In this document: positions 35,363 through 45,110 of the stretch, piece by piece
How positions within the stretch are numbered: position 1 is the first letter of the stretch
Layout: each line of letters begins with the position of its first letter
The notes under the pieces: generated by a model
Databases searched by the model: none
What the model saw: only the letters and a program-made list of their open reading frames with translations
What the model was told of the DNA's origin: nothing
DNA from: Entophlyctis helioformis
Taxonomy: Eukaryota; Chytridiomycota; Chytridiomycetes; Chytridiales; Chytriomycetaceae
NCBI GenBank assembly: GCA_025526915.1
Contig: JAHLKH010000130.1
Coordinates: 1 to 64,000 of the forward strand
Length of the DNA stretch: 64,000 nt
Reading direction: 5' to 3'
Translations under genes and position numbers: made by a program

Positions 35363-37109
35363 TCACTTTGAGCAGCCTACAGTCGATGCCTTCTCAAGTC
35401 GTGGTCGCTTTGGCTCTTGCTTCTGGACTGCTGAGCCTGTCCCAGGGGCAGCAGTTGGTTGCATGTTGGTAGTGTCACCAAGGACTGTCCTGCGACTGCC
35501 TGTTGTGGCTGTTGGCCTTCTGCGTCCAGTCGGCGCACTTGTGTGTGCTGCTGGGGCGGCCTGCTGCAATGTCCGAACGGGCGACGTCACAGGCGACACA
35601 GACGCACTGGCATCTGCTGCTGCTCTCTTCCGCTTGCTTGGTGCTCTTTGGCGGCTGGCTGTTGGCGTGGCAGCTACAGCAACGGATGGCTGTCCATGCT
35701 CGTCCGCAAGGTCCTTGTCGTCGTCGAGATTGTCAAGGCACACAGTGTCAACAGAGTCGCAACTGTTGACAGCCATCGCACAACAGGCAGACGAGCTCAC
35801 CAACGAGGTCATGGATGGATCACTCGGCGCATCGTTGAGCTGCTGCGTATCGTCGAGCTGCTGTAAGGCATCGCGCTTGGCTTGGTCTGACTTTGAGAAC
35901 TGTCGAGGCGATACACACAGAATGCCTGCAGCAATTCTGCTCACTCATGCCAACCTCTGTCCTGGCTGCCTTTGTGTAGACAGCATACTCTTTCCGGACG
36001 GGATCGCTGATGGGGCCCCATACAAAGATGTTGTATGATCTGTCGTAGGATGGGTATGTGCTGTTTGTGCAGTCAGTCTGCTGTGCCATGAGTGCATACA
36101 CATCCTATGAGAATATCCTACCGGCATTTGAATGATGGCTCAACAAGGAATCCGCGCTGCTTGACGTCCATCGACCTGATCTTGAAGATGAGTTGCATCT
36201 GTCGTGCGGCTGACATGAACTCTTCCAGGTCTGACTTGTCATTCCGGCCCTTTCCAGTCCGTCGTAAACTGTCTCGCCACGCGTTAAACAGCTGTGTCCC
36301 ATGCAATGGTTAGTGCTGATTGTCAAGGAGAGTGTGTTGCCTGCCCGTTTGTAAGCTTACTTGCTCCACGGGATAGGACGTAAGCGCGCGACCATACAGG
36401 TGTGTAAAGGTCGCTCCTTCTGGGACTGCAAACTCTGCTTTTGGATCAAGTGTCGCAAGCATGCCCAGATTCTGGTTGTTGGCTGCTGCAAAGACGCTCG
36501 TCTCGGCAAACTGTCGTGTGAGGTTTAGAAGTCAGTGAGTGATGGACTGCTTATTGTGTGTTGTGGGTGATCAGACTTACCTTGTGATGATCGCAGTACT
36601 TTGCATAGTGCTCAAGGAGTTGGAGGACGCTGCTCTTGAACGCCGAAGTGATTCGGATTCCTTGCAGTGCATCACGATGCCGGGATTGCTGGAATCTTGG
36701 AGGCACAGGAGCATGACGAGAAGCTTGTCAATGTCTTTGAGAAGCACCACCAATACTTCACGGCCGCCAAGGTTTCGCCTTGATGGCAAAAGCAGGGAAG
36801 TCATCTTGGCATGAAGCTTGTCAGAACCAAGGGGAGGCGAGACACTTGGATGCATATGACGCCTTTACGCGGGCCGTCTGTGAGCTTGACGAGTGGCAGC
36901 AGCGAGTGTATTTGGTTCTTCTTGTTCACCAGAGTCATGCTTTCAAATGAACCGTCGTTGCAGTGGAAGCACAAGCCGTAGTCTAGAACCTTTCCTGTTG
37001 GGTCGATGGCCTGCGGGTCTGCTTGACTGGGAGCTGGCTCTGTGGTGGCTGCTGCGTCCATGTCGTCCTGCTGGTGCACAGCGGCATGTGGTGGCTGTTG
37101 CTCGTCCAT
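35363..37109 (-). CDS. Unrecognised protein with a disordered basic C-terminus
   Basis: I do not recognise this family. From ATG 37109 (MDEQQPPHAAVHQQDD) the first exon reads KVLDYGLCFHCNDGSFESM and HSLLPLVKLTDGPRKGVICI, ending at a GTGTCT donor. Next: LGGREVLVVLLKDIDKLLVM, SAFKSSVLQLLEHYAKYCDH, FAETSVFAAANNQNLGMLAT, EFAVPEGATFTHLYGRALTS, LFNAWRDSLRRTGKGRND, QLIFKIRSMDVKQRGFLVEP, NIFVWGPISDPVRKEYAVYT. The last third is disordered and basic (APSKRKRAAADAS, GRRRPTATTGSRR, KRPRLEKASTVGCSK), suggesting a nuclear protein. The frame shifts by one near 36660 at a GG pair; a missing base would repair it. It lies 160 bases upstream of USP39, same strand. Confidence 0.6.
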
Positions 37110-37919
37110 TCCAACTCTGTCGCCAGAGCGCCACTGCCACTGGTGGCGGGATCGCTGTGATTGGTCAAGCCCAGATCTGGTCGCGGCACTTGCCCAAATG
37201 CGCGCCATCAACAGCGAGCAGAACACGGGCAACACACAGTGGCAGCTGACGGGCGGATGGTTCCGACAGGCACGATGGACATCGGGAAGCGGGCGAACAA
37301 AGGCACTGAGCGAGCGGAAAATTGGGCCAAGCTGCCACGTGGCAGGTGGATCTGATGCGATAATATTGGATATGGGCAGCTCTGGGTTTCTCCCATCCCG
37401 CAAACCTCGTTGCACTTTGCACTACCCACGGCCACTGACAGGTGTGTCTGTGTGTCTGTGTGCCTGGTGTGCCTGTTGGTGTGCGTGTGTGTGTGGTGCG
37501 TGGTGCGTGTGGGTGTGTGCGTGGGCGTGTGTGTGCGTGTTGGAGAGGGACGTGCGCATGTAGGCGCAACTGAGCGGCAGACGGCAGGCTGCACCGATGC
37601 ACTGCTGGAAGTAGAAGCGCTTGCTGGTACTGACCGTCACGCTGTTCTATGCCCCTGCCTGCCACGCTCCTCACAGCCCAAGACCTCATCAGCCCACGAC
37701 TGCCGCCTGCCCAAGACAACCAGCCCACGACTACCGTCTGCCCAAGACCTGTCATCAGCCCCCTGCCACAGTACTGCCCACTCCTTGCCCACGCTCTGTT
37801 TCGCCGCTGCCGCCCATTCTGTTTTGCCGCTGCCACGTGCTTTCTTGCCGGTGTTTTCTTGCAGACACACTCTTCCTGCCACATGCTGACGCCCCCACCA
37901 CTCGCCTCGACACAGCATC
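37110..37919. repeat. Intergenic region with TG-rich repeat and degenerate 30-bp tandem
   Basis: No gene seen. 37440-37555 is a long TG/GTGCG-rich run. 37676-37765 holds about three imperfect copies of a unit of about 30 bases around CCCAAGAC...CAGCCCACGACT. 37790-37860 is C/T-rich with two GCCGCTGCC phrases. This is the presumed 5' flank of the nuclease-fusion gene and could contain its promoter or the left end of an element; no inverted terminal repeat matching the 3' flank was found by eye. Confidence 0.6.
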
Positions 37920-40900
37920 ATGGGAATCGCAGGATTCGGCCAGGCATCCAAGAAGGGGTATTGCAGCGTCGCAATACCCCCCGACGACAAGGTGTCCGAT
38001 GCATTGGACGTGGCATTTGGAGCCACCCAGCAGCACCAGCCTCATCATCAACAGCACCAGCCTCATCAACAGCACCAGCCTCATCAGCCAGCCGCACCCA
38101 GCATCATCATCATCCTCGTTGATGTGTTGAGCGTATTCTACCCGCAGCTCGCGGCAGCAGCCGCACTTCAGCCGCCATCGTCCATTGGTGAGTGGCTAGC
38201 AATCGTCGCACCCATCCTTGAGGCATTCCTCAAGTCAGTCGGCGACGGCCGGATCATCATCTTCCACGTCGACGGCCAGCACGGCGACTCTGGCATCAAG
38301 CAGCAGGCGCATACCAGCCGCGCCTTGAGCATCTTGCGCGCAGCGGCCAAGGTCCAGCAGTTCTTTGCCAAACGTGCAACCAATCAAGGGTTTAGACAGC
38401 TAGAAATGCAAGTTCCCTGCTTTGTGTTGCATGTGGCGATCCTAACTAACAGTCAATGTTGCAGAAAAGAGCTGCAAGCCCTCCTCCATTCATTCACGTT
38501 GACACGCGACCATAAGGGCCACATTGCCGAGGCTCTCAAGATGCTGCTTGGACCCACTTCCCCACATAGGGTCTGTTGGTGTGCCCACGAGGCCGACGTT
38601 TGCATTGCACGCGACGCTGCCAAGTATGCAAGCCAGCCAAGGTACAGATCGCCATGATATCTGTCTGTTGTGATTGATGGCTGACAATCTGCATCTCACA
38701 ACAGCAGCATTCCCATGGCGGTGATCGCCAACGACTCGGACGTCATTTTCCACTGCGCCGGACGTTGTCCTGTGATCACGACACGCATGTACCGCGGCCG
38801 CGCCACCAATATCCACACATACAATCACCAGGGCATTGCGACCATTGCAGCTGCCCTGGGATTGCGCAGTTTCCCAGGCGCTGCCAACTGGTCGCCGCCA
38901 TGTCAAAAAACGACTATCACGATTGTTACGGGCGAGGTATGTGCGATTCCTGGCTTCATGCTCTGTGTTGTCATCGATCCTGTGGTGTTGACTAACTCGG
39001 TTGCCACTCACATCATCTTGCAGGCATTGCTGCCGCCGTCAAGTTCGTTAACAAGCAGTTTGACGCCGCGGCAAAGAAGCGCGGCTTCAACAACCCGGCC
39101 GACTTCTGTGCGCTCCTTCACGATCGTATGGAGGCCATGGATTTCGCGTACACTGTCGGATTCGCGTACTACAACGACCTGCTGAAGGTTGGAGGCGTGG
39201 CTCTTGCCAAAACTTTCCTGAACGCCTTTGCCGTTTTCATCCTTCACGAGGAATCCGGGGCTTTGCCAACACGGTCGTCGCCCAGACTGGCAACAGCAGT
39301 CAATCCACCGCGCCAGTGCCGAGGCAAGTCTTTTGCTTGACCAGTCGATGACGCTGCATTGTGGATGCATTTGCATGCATAGCACCATACTGACCATCCA
39401 TTGCTACTGGCAATGACAGCAGCCAGGCTGCCAACACAACCACCACGCCCCAAGAACGGTATGTATGCATGTGATCTCTGTGGGTTCTCACATTACTGAC
39501 TTATGCTCCTATTTTGATGTCATTGTTGGATTGTGATGCAGATGCCAGCTGCATGACGGCTGCGTTCTTGTTCACCCCAAGTCGCAGAAACACAACCCCA
39601 ACTCGATCGCCGTACATCTGACTCTGGAGGACGTCGAACGGCTTGGCATCGACATTCTCAACACGAGGGAGATGGATGCAACTTTGGACAAGATCAAGAA
39701 CTGCCCAATCGCTCTTGACTGTGTCCTCAAGCACGCGGCAGATTGCCTCACTGGCATGCCGGACAGTGTTGCTGCCCGTGATTTCTGGCCGAGATCAGCA
39801 GGTCGGCGAGCTCGAAACTGTTACGGATTGTCCATGAGCAGTCTCAAGCAGCAACAGTACGCGCGACGCTCGAGCCAGTCGATCAGGCTATTTGGGATGG
39901 ACATGTAAGTTGCTGCATGTCTCTGATGCATGTGCACTCCTCGCCTGGACGTGTCAAACTCAATCCACTGCTCATTGTACAGGGCGCTGCTGAAAGGATG
40001 AAGAAGCAGTTGGGCAAGATTGTCAATCGTCCATGCAAACCACACCGCCACTTATCGACACCGCGTACGTACTGCTTGCATTGGGATCATGCCAACTCGT
40101 CTACTGACAGCACCTTCTTTGCTGAACGTTGCCATTACAGAAACAGAAGCGCAGAAGGACTCACAGCAAGCCACGCAGCAAGTCAAGCATCAAGGCAAGG
40201 CCATCACCCGAGGCGGTTCCCCATTGACCGCTGCCGACATCTGCGACAAGGCCGCGGACAGGCTGAACGAACTGAGAAGCATCACGGATGGCCAACCAGT
40301 GACACGCCGCGAGCAGCTGAAAGCAGCCATTGACTTGCTAGAGTCCATCATCAAGCAAGCCACGGTGCGTCTTCATCTTCACTGCCTGTGTGTGCATGCC
40401 ATGACTTGGCACGATCGCTCATTGTTCCACTTGACAGGAGGCTCAACTGCCCAAGCTGCCCGAGCAAGAACCACCATCCGCCGACAGCCAGGCTGGTCAA
40501 GCAGACTGCAAGATCTTGTATCTCAATCAAGATGCAGACATCCGGACGACGGTCAGTTCTGGTGTTCCATTGGTGCTTGCGTATGCATTGTGTGCACTCG
40601 GAATGCATTGCTGATCGTGCATCCAACCTCTACAGGCGCGACGCCAAATCACCAAGCAACAGGAGGTGGCGAACAAGCAGAAACGCGAAAAGCAAGCTGC
40701 CAAGGCTGTGGCCGACAAGGCCATCGACAGGAACAAGGAGGGTGCACGCCGGCAAGACCGCCAGAAGAAACCAGTGGGCCCGAATAAGCCGTGAGTGTTG
40801 TACACTGTGCCATGTGCCTTGGGCATGCTTGCTGACATGTGTGGGGTTTGCAGACGCAAAGCTGGAGCACGAGTGGCACAACGTCGGGTTGACAGAAAGG

Positions 40901-43900
40901 GGGGACGCCTCATGTCAGGGGCACCCATGACGCTCTCTGCGGCCACTGCCAGCGACAATCAACAGCCTGCTTCAGTCACCAGCGGCGATGATCAACAGCC
41001 AGCCGCGGATGCACCCGACCATCCCACCAATGACTCACCTGATCCACCTGCTGCAGACGCACCCGACCATCGTAGCATGAGAGTGGAGCTGGAGGTAAGA
41101 TTTAGGACCACCATTCTGCCTGCCTGCATGCATGTATGACTTTGCATTTACTGACATGTTGGCTGGCATGGTGCTCAGGACATGCTGTCCAGCGGCCCGC
41201 AGAGTGCCCCGATCTTTGGCGTTCATGCCATCAGGTCATCGGCGGATTGGACGCGTCCTCTGCTCTCCCAGGACATTGTCACAAGGGTGCACTCGTTTAC
41301 CGTCGGTGCGCGACATGCTGGCCTCGTCATCATCGGCGCCATCCTCGAGGAGCTGCTTGAGCTTGACCAAGACGCACCCCTACCGCCCAAGTACCATATC
41401 TACGGCTGGCTCGATGGCCAGACAACGCGGTACTGTTTCCTGGATGTCGACTTCAAGCAACTTGACGACCTCGGCGACAAGGACGTCATCAAGGGCCTCG
41501 GTGGTGTAACAAAGGCAGAGCTCCTGTCTGGCCGATTCACCCTTCGCGAGGGCATCACTGCGCGGGCCATGTACGGACGGAGTCGATACAACCACACGAG
41601 CAGGGAACGTCGCTTTGGGCACCCAGTGAAACTGGCGAAGGGTACAACACTCGAGTGCTGTACATTCGAGTCGCCTGAGTCGCCCGAGCATGACACCGCC
41701 AAGCAGCCCGACGATCAACCAGTTGCACCCCAGCCAGCTGTGCCCGATGATCACGGCAAGCCTGAGCAGCCAGCAGCAGCAGCACCACCACCACCACCAG
41801 CACTGGCAGTGCCAACACCGGATGACATCCTCTCAATCATCACGACGGACGAAACGTCTATGGCATCTCTCTTCCGGCACGTGTCGTATGTGTTGACTGG
41901 AAGCGGGATGGAGCAGCCGCAGTCCACCATGCTCCAGCTCAATGCTTGGCTCGTGACCATTGCCCAGCTCATGATCCATCGTTGCTGGACGCCAAGCACG
42001 TTGCAGGCCAACGCGACCAAGAGAGCCAACACGACCAAGAACAACGCGCGGCAGAAGGGCACGACCAAGAACGACGCACGGAAGGCCGAGTGGAAGGCAG
42101 GCGCGCGGCATCCAACCAGATGGTGGTCGAGCTCACACCCAGACAATGCACAATGGGCTGATGCACAGCAGGCAGCTGTGCCCTATCGGCTTGTCAACAC
42201 CCTGCTGACTGCAAGCGGCGACATATTCAGCAACCTGGCGAGGGAGGTGAGCGCCACACTCGCCAAGCACTTCATCGAGAACCGGTCAAAGCTGGCATTG
42301 GTCGCAGCCCAGAGAGCAATGCCTGCTGCGACTTCTGAGCAGATTGCAGCGTGGGTCGATGCCATATTTGCGACCGTTGAGACCACCAAGGTTGCCAGGC
42401 GTGCCGCCACTCAGGACGCCGCTCAGGACGCTGCTCAGGACGCTGCTCAGGACGCCCCATTGTCGGCCACTCAGGATGCCACCATGGACGCCGCTCAGGA
42501 CGCCACTCAGGATGTCGCTCCTCCCGCCCCAAGTCTCAAGCGGACCGCGTCACAGCTTCTGCTGGCCACTGATGGCAGTGCATCCAAGAGGCAAAAGGAC
42601 AAGACTACTGCCCCTGTCGCCACAGATGCCATGCAAGACACACCACCAGCCGCACAGGACGGGGACGCCATCGAGATCCCACAAGAGCTGAATCCAATTC
42701 AGGCGATTGTGCGCAGCATGTCAACATCGGACATTGGACGCTTCTACCAACTCCTCAAGCTCGCTGGCACTTGGGTGATGAAGCTCTGCCCCCAGCCCTC
42801 CAGCCGCGACCCCTTTGTCCTCATCACCGAGGCCACCCTCTTTTGGGCGGTGGTGGGGACAAAGAAGGATCGCGTACCCACCAAGGACAATGCTGTCCTC
42901 CAGGCATTGCAAGAGGAGCTCCTGGCCGCAGTTGGTAAGTTGCATGTGTCTATGCCACGTCAATGCTATTTGATGCTAACACTGCACTTTTATCCAAAAC
43001 TGCAAAGATGACACGTTGACTCTCGAGTCGACCAACGACGACATCCGAACGGCCTTCAGCAATAGCAAGGAGCTGGCCATCCTCGACATCCTCCTGCCTG
43101 GCCTCCGCCCCAAGAATCGACACCGTCCAACGCAGGCCGAGGGTGACGAGGCCGCGGTTGATTCTCAGCCTCTGGTGGCTTCAAAGCAAGTGATCAGACA
43201 AGGCAGCATCATGACGGACGGATACACGGTCTATCAGCTGGCACTGGACTGCCGCACAAACCGTCCAGAGTCGCCTCGCAGTATGTGTCATGCTTGGATG
43301 CTTTGGTGCACACATTGATTCTGACATCTGCCTTGATCTGCAGGTCCCAACGCGGCGTCTCCAGCCCAGCAGCCCAGTCTTGCTGATGCTGCTGTTGGCA
43401 TCCTTAATGCCTTGAATGGTCAATTTATCGAGCCTGACCACATGGACGTCACATGTGAGTTGCTGTGCCAATCCAGACGCACACTTGTTGACCACACCAA
43501 CTGACATGCCATCCACAGCTGCCGATCCAGCCAACCCATCAGCCACCAAGCCATACACGCCCAATCCTGTAAGTCACTTGCATGCTAACCTCACGCATTG
43601 GTGCACATGCATTGCACATTCCTCACTCATGCCATGGCATGGCAGGCTCAGCGCAACTTTAATGCATCCCAGTGGCTGCCCGATGTTGCTGATGCCAACA
43701 ATCTGTTCATTAACCAAGGCTACCAGACTGTTCGCGTTGTCAGCTTTGATTGGGGCGAGCGGTACCTGTTTGGCGCGTCCAGCATGCTTGTCAATGTCAA
43801 GGAGGAGACATACACGATGGAGTCCAACTACGTGCTCTCCTCTGGCATGGCACGAGCCGAGCACAGCCTTCAGCGGTGGTATGCATGCAATGACTCTGCC

Positions 43901-44810
43901 ACACACACTCTTGACCAGATCAACTCACAGTGCCTGCCTCTTGTGCCAGGCTCAACAATCAATATGCCAAGGCAACCGACATCCAGGCGGTCATTGCATT
44001 CAAGACAGCAAAGCATGCCAATCCAGACATCAAGCCTGGCGAGAGAGCCTTTTGGGATCTGCGCTGCCATGCGTACTGCACACCATTCCTGAATGCACGG
44101 GTACGTTTTCTCTGGTTCTGGATGCCCATTGACACGGCCGCCATGCTGCTTGATCGCCTGCTGATCGTGCTGCATGGCATGGCATGGCATTCCACAGAAG
44201 GTCAAGGCCAAGCGGTTCACCATGCGCAGCAACAGCACGTCTGATCGCGGACAGGCTCTTGAGGGCATCATGAAGCTGGCAGGATCGACCACTAAACATC
44301 GCGCATCTCGTGCATCTCAGGGCCTCCCTGTCAGCAACCCTGAGAAGGACATTCCCGTTGTGTGGGCATTTGGCATCGACTTTACAGGCCAAGGTGGCCG
44401 GCATGCTGTGTTTGAGAAGTTTCTCATCAGGCATCTGCGGTCGTCTGGATATGCCTATGTGCGTCTGATGCCATGCCATCCATCTATCCATCTGTGCACC
44501 AATTGACACGATCATGCACACACACACACAGATCTACCGCTGCAACGAGAACCTCACCAGCCAGATGTGCCCGCAGTGCAAGCAGCGGATCCCAGACAAG
44601 AACCGCACCAACCTGCGACGCTACGAGTGCACAGACTGCGATACCGTCTACCACCGAGACGTGCTTGGAGCCACCAACATCGGGATGGTCGCACTGTGGC
44701 ATCTGCTCTATGGACAACGGCCGCTCTATTTGACGCACACGCCAGTCGATCAGCCTGTCGACAGCATCGCAGCAGTATCCTCCACAGACACAGCACGTCA
44801 CTCCATGTGA
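37920..44810 (+). CDS. Fusion-like gene: XPG/FEN1-type PIN nuclease plus Fanzor/TnpB-type RuvC nuclease
   Basis: About 1,900 residues over some 17 exons. The N-terminal part has XPG-family order: MGIAGFG start, IIIILVDVLSVFY, IIFHVDGQHGDSG, CAHEADVCIARDAA (acidic pair), MAVIANDSDVIFHC (D-S-D), AAALGL, LVAAMSKNDYHDCYG, then GIAAAVKFV. A linker with Lys/Arg-rich helix (REKQAAKAVADKAIDRNKEG) follows. The C-terminal part has SIMTDGYTVYQLALD, RuvC-I (VVSFDWGERYLFGAS), VVWAFGIDFTGQGGRHAVFE, RuvC-II glutamate (YRCNENLTSQMCPQC), zinc ribbon (CPQC ... ECTDC) and RuvC-III (YHRDVLGATNIG). This D-E-D plus four-cysteine layout defines Fanzor, the eukaryotic relative of TnpB, an RNA-guided DNA endonuclease family. 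Reading phase carries across most junctions, including CC|A at 40790-40860, favouring one transcript. Single-base frame breaks at about 38866, 39257 and 39787 could be assembly errors or decay. Two abutting genes is the alternative. Confidence 0.75.
38029..38092 (+). repeat. In-frame tandem repeat encoding His-Gln-Pro units
   Basis: Three to four copies of an 18-base-like unit (CAGCACCAGCCTCATCA) near the N-terminus of the nuclease fusion gene. It encodes QHQPHHQ-type residues between the MGIAGFG start and the first PIN strand, so the PIN fold is interrupted by a flexible loop. Confidence 0.85.
42412..42515 (+). repeat. In-frame tandem repeat encoding Ala/Thr-Gln-Asp-Ala units
   Basis: Eight or so GCTCAGGACGCC-type units in the middle of the nuclease fusion gene encode AQDAAQDA. 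It lies between the linker and the TDGY segment of the Fanzor-like half. A basic stretch (SLKRTAS, GSASKRQKDKT), resembling a nuclear localisation signal, follows. Confidence 0.85.
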
Positions 44811-45110
44811 CTTGCACAACCACCAACACTTTGAATCGGGGCACCTCCCGATCGACCTAACGGGTCACTTATCACATCATTATTTCAATAATAATGAAAG
44901 GTAAGCCGCTCATGCATGTGCCTCGCCTGGCTGTCATTGCATGCTCGTTGCTGACTCGAACCTTCCATCGTGTGATGTGCTGGCTTGCATTCGTCGCCTC
45001 TCGGGTCGAATCCAATTCCAAAACGCTTGGCAATTGTTTGAATGTCGGGCCATTTGCCGGCGGTTTGCCGGCATTCCCTCGCCCTATTGCCCACCCCTCC
45101 TCCACGAAAA
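44811..45110. other. 3' flank of the nuclease fusion gene
   Basis: 300 bases between the nuclease stop and the DHX35 stop. An AT-rich hairpin-capable stretch (about 44866-44896, around CATTATTTCAATAATAATG) comes first, then the duplicated segment listed separately. No protein is supported. In Fanzor and TnpB loci the guide RNA is transcribed from exactly this position, so it is the place to look for one. Confidence 0.4.
44939..45100 (+). repeat. Repeat A, copy 1 (3' of the nuclease fusion gene)
   Basis: Near-identical to 49599-49723 in the same orientation. Shared blocks: GCATGCTCGTTGCTGACTCG, AACCTTCCATCGTGTGATG, TCCAATTCCAAAACGCTTGG and TGTCGGGCCATTTGCCGG. This copy has two short extra pieces: about 10 bases near 44981 and about 20 bases near 45070. 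It ends about 10 bases past the DHX35 stop. It could be a dispersed repeat, a transposon end, or a structured RNA. Confidence 0.85.

Noticed and set aside
38029..42515. CRISPR-like array from regularly spaced repeats in the nuclease gene
   Set aside because: The repeats are contiguous, in frame and lack unique spacers; they encode low-complexity protein.
37920..44810. Terminal inverted repeats for the nuclease fusion gene
   Set aside because: I compared 37110-37919 with 44811-45110 by eye and found no convincing match, so no element boundaries are claimed.
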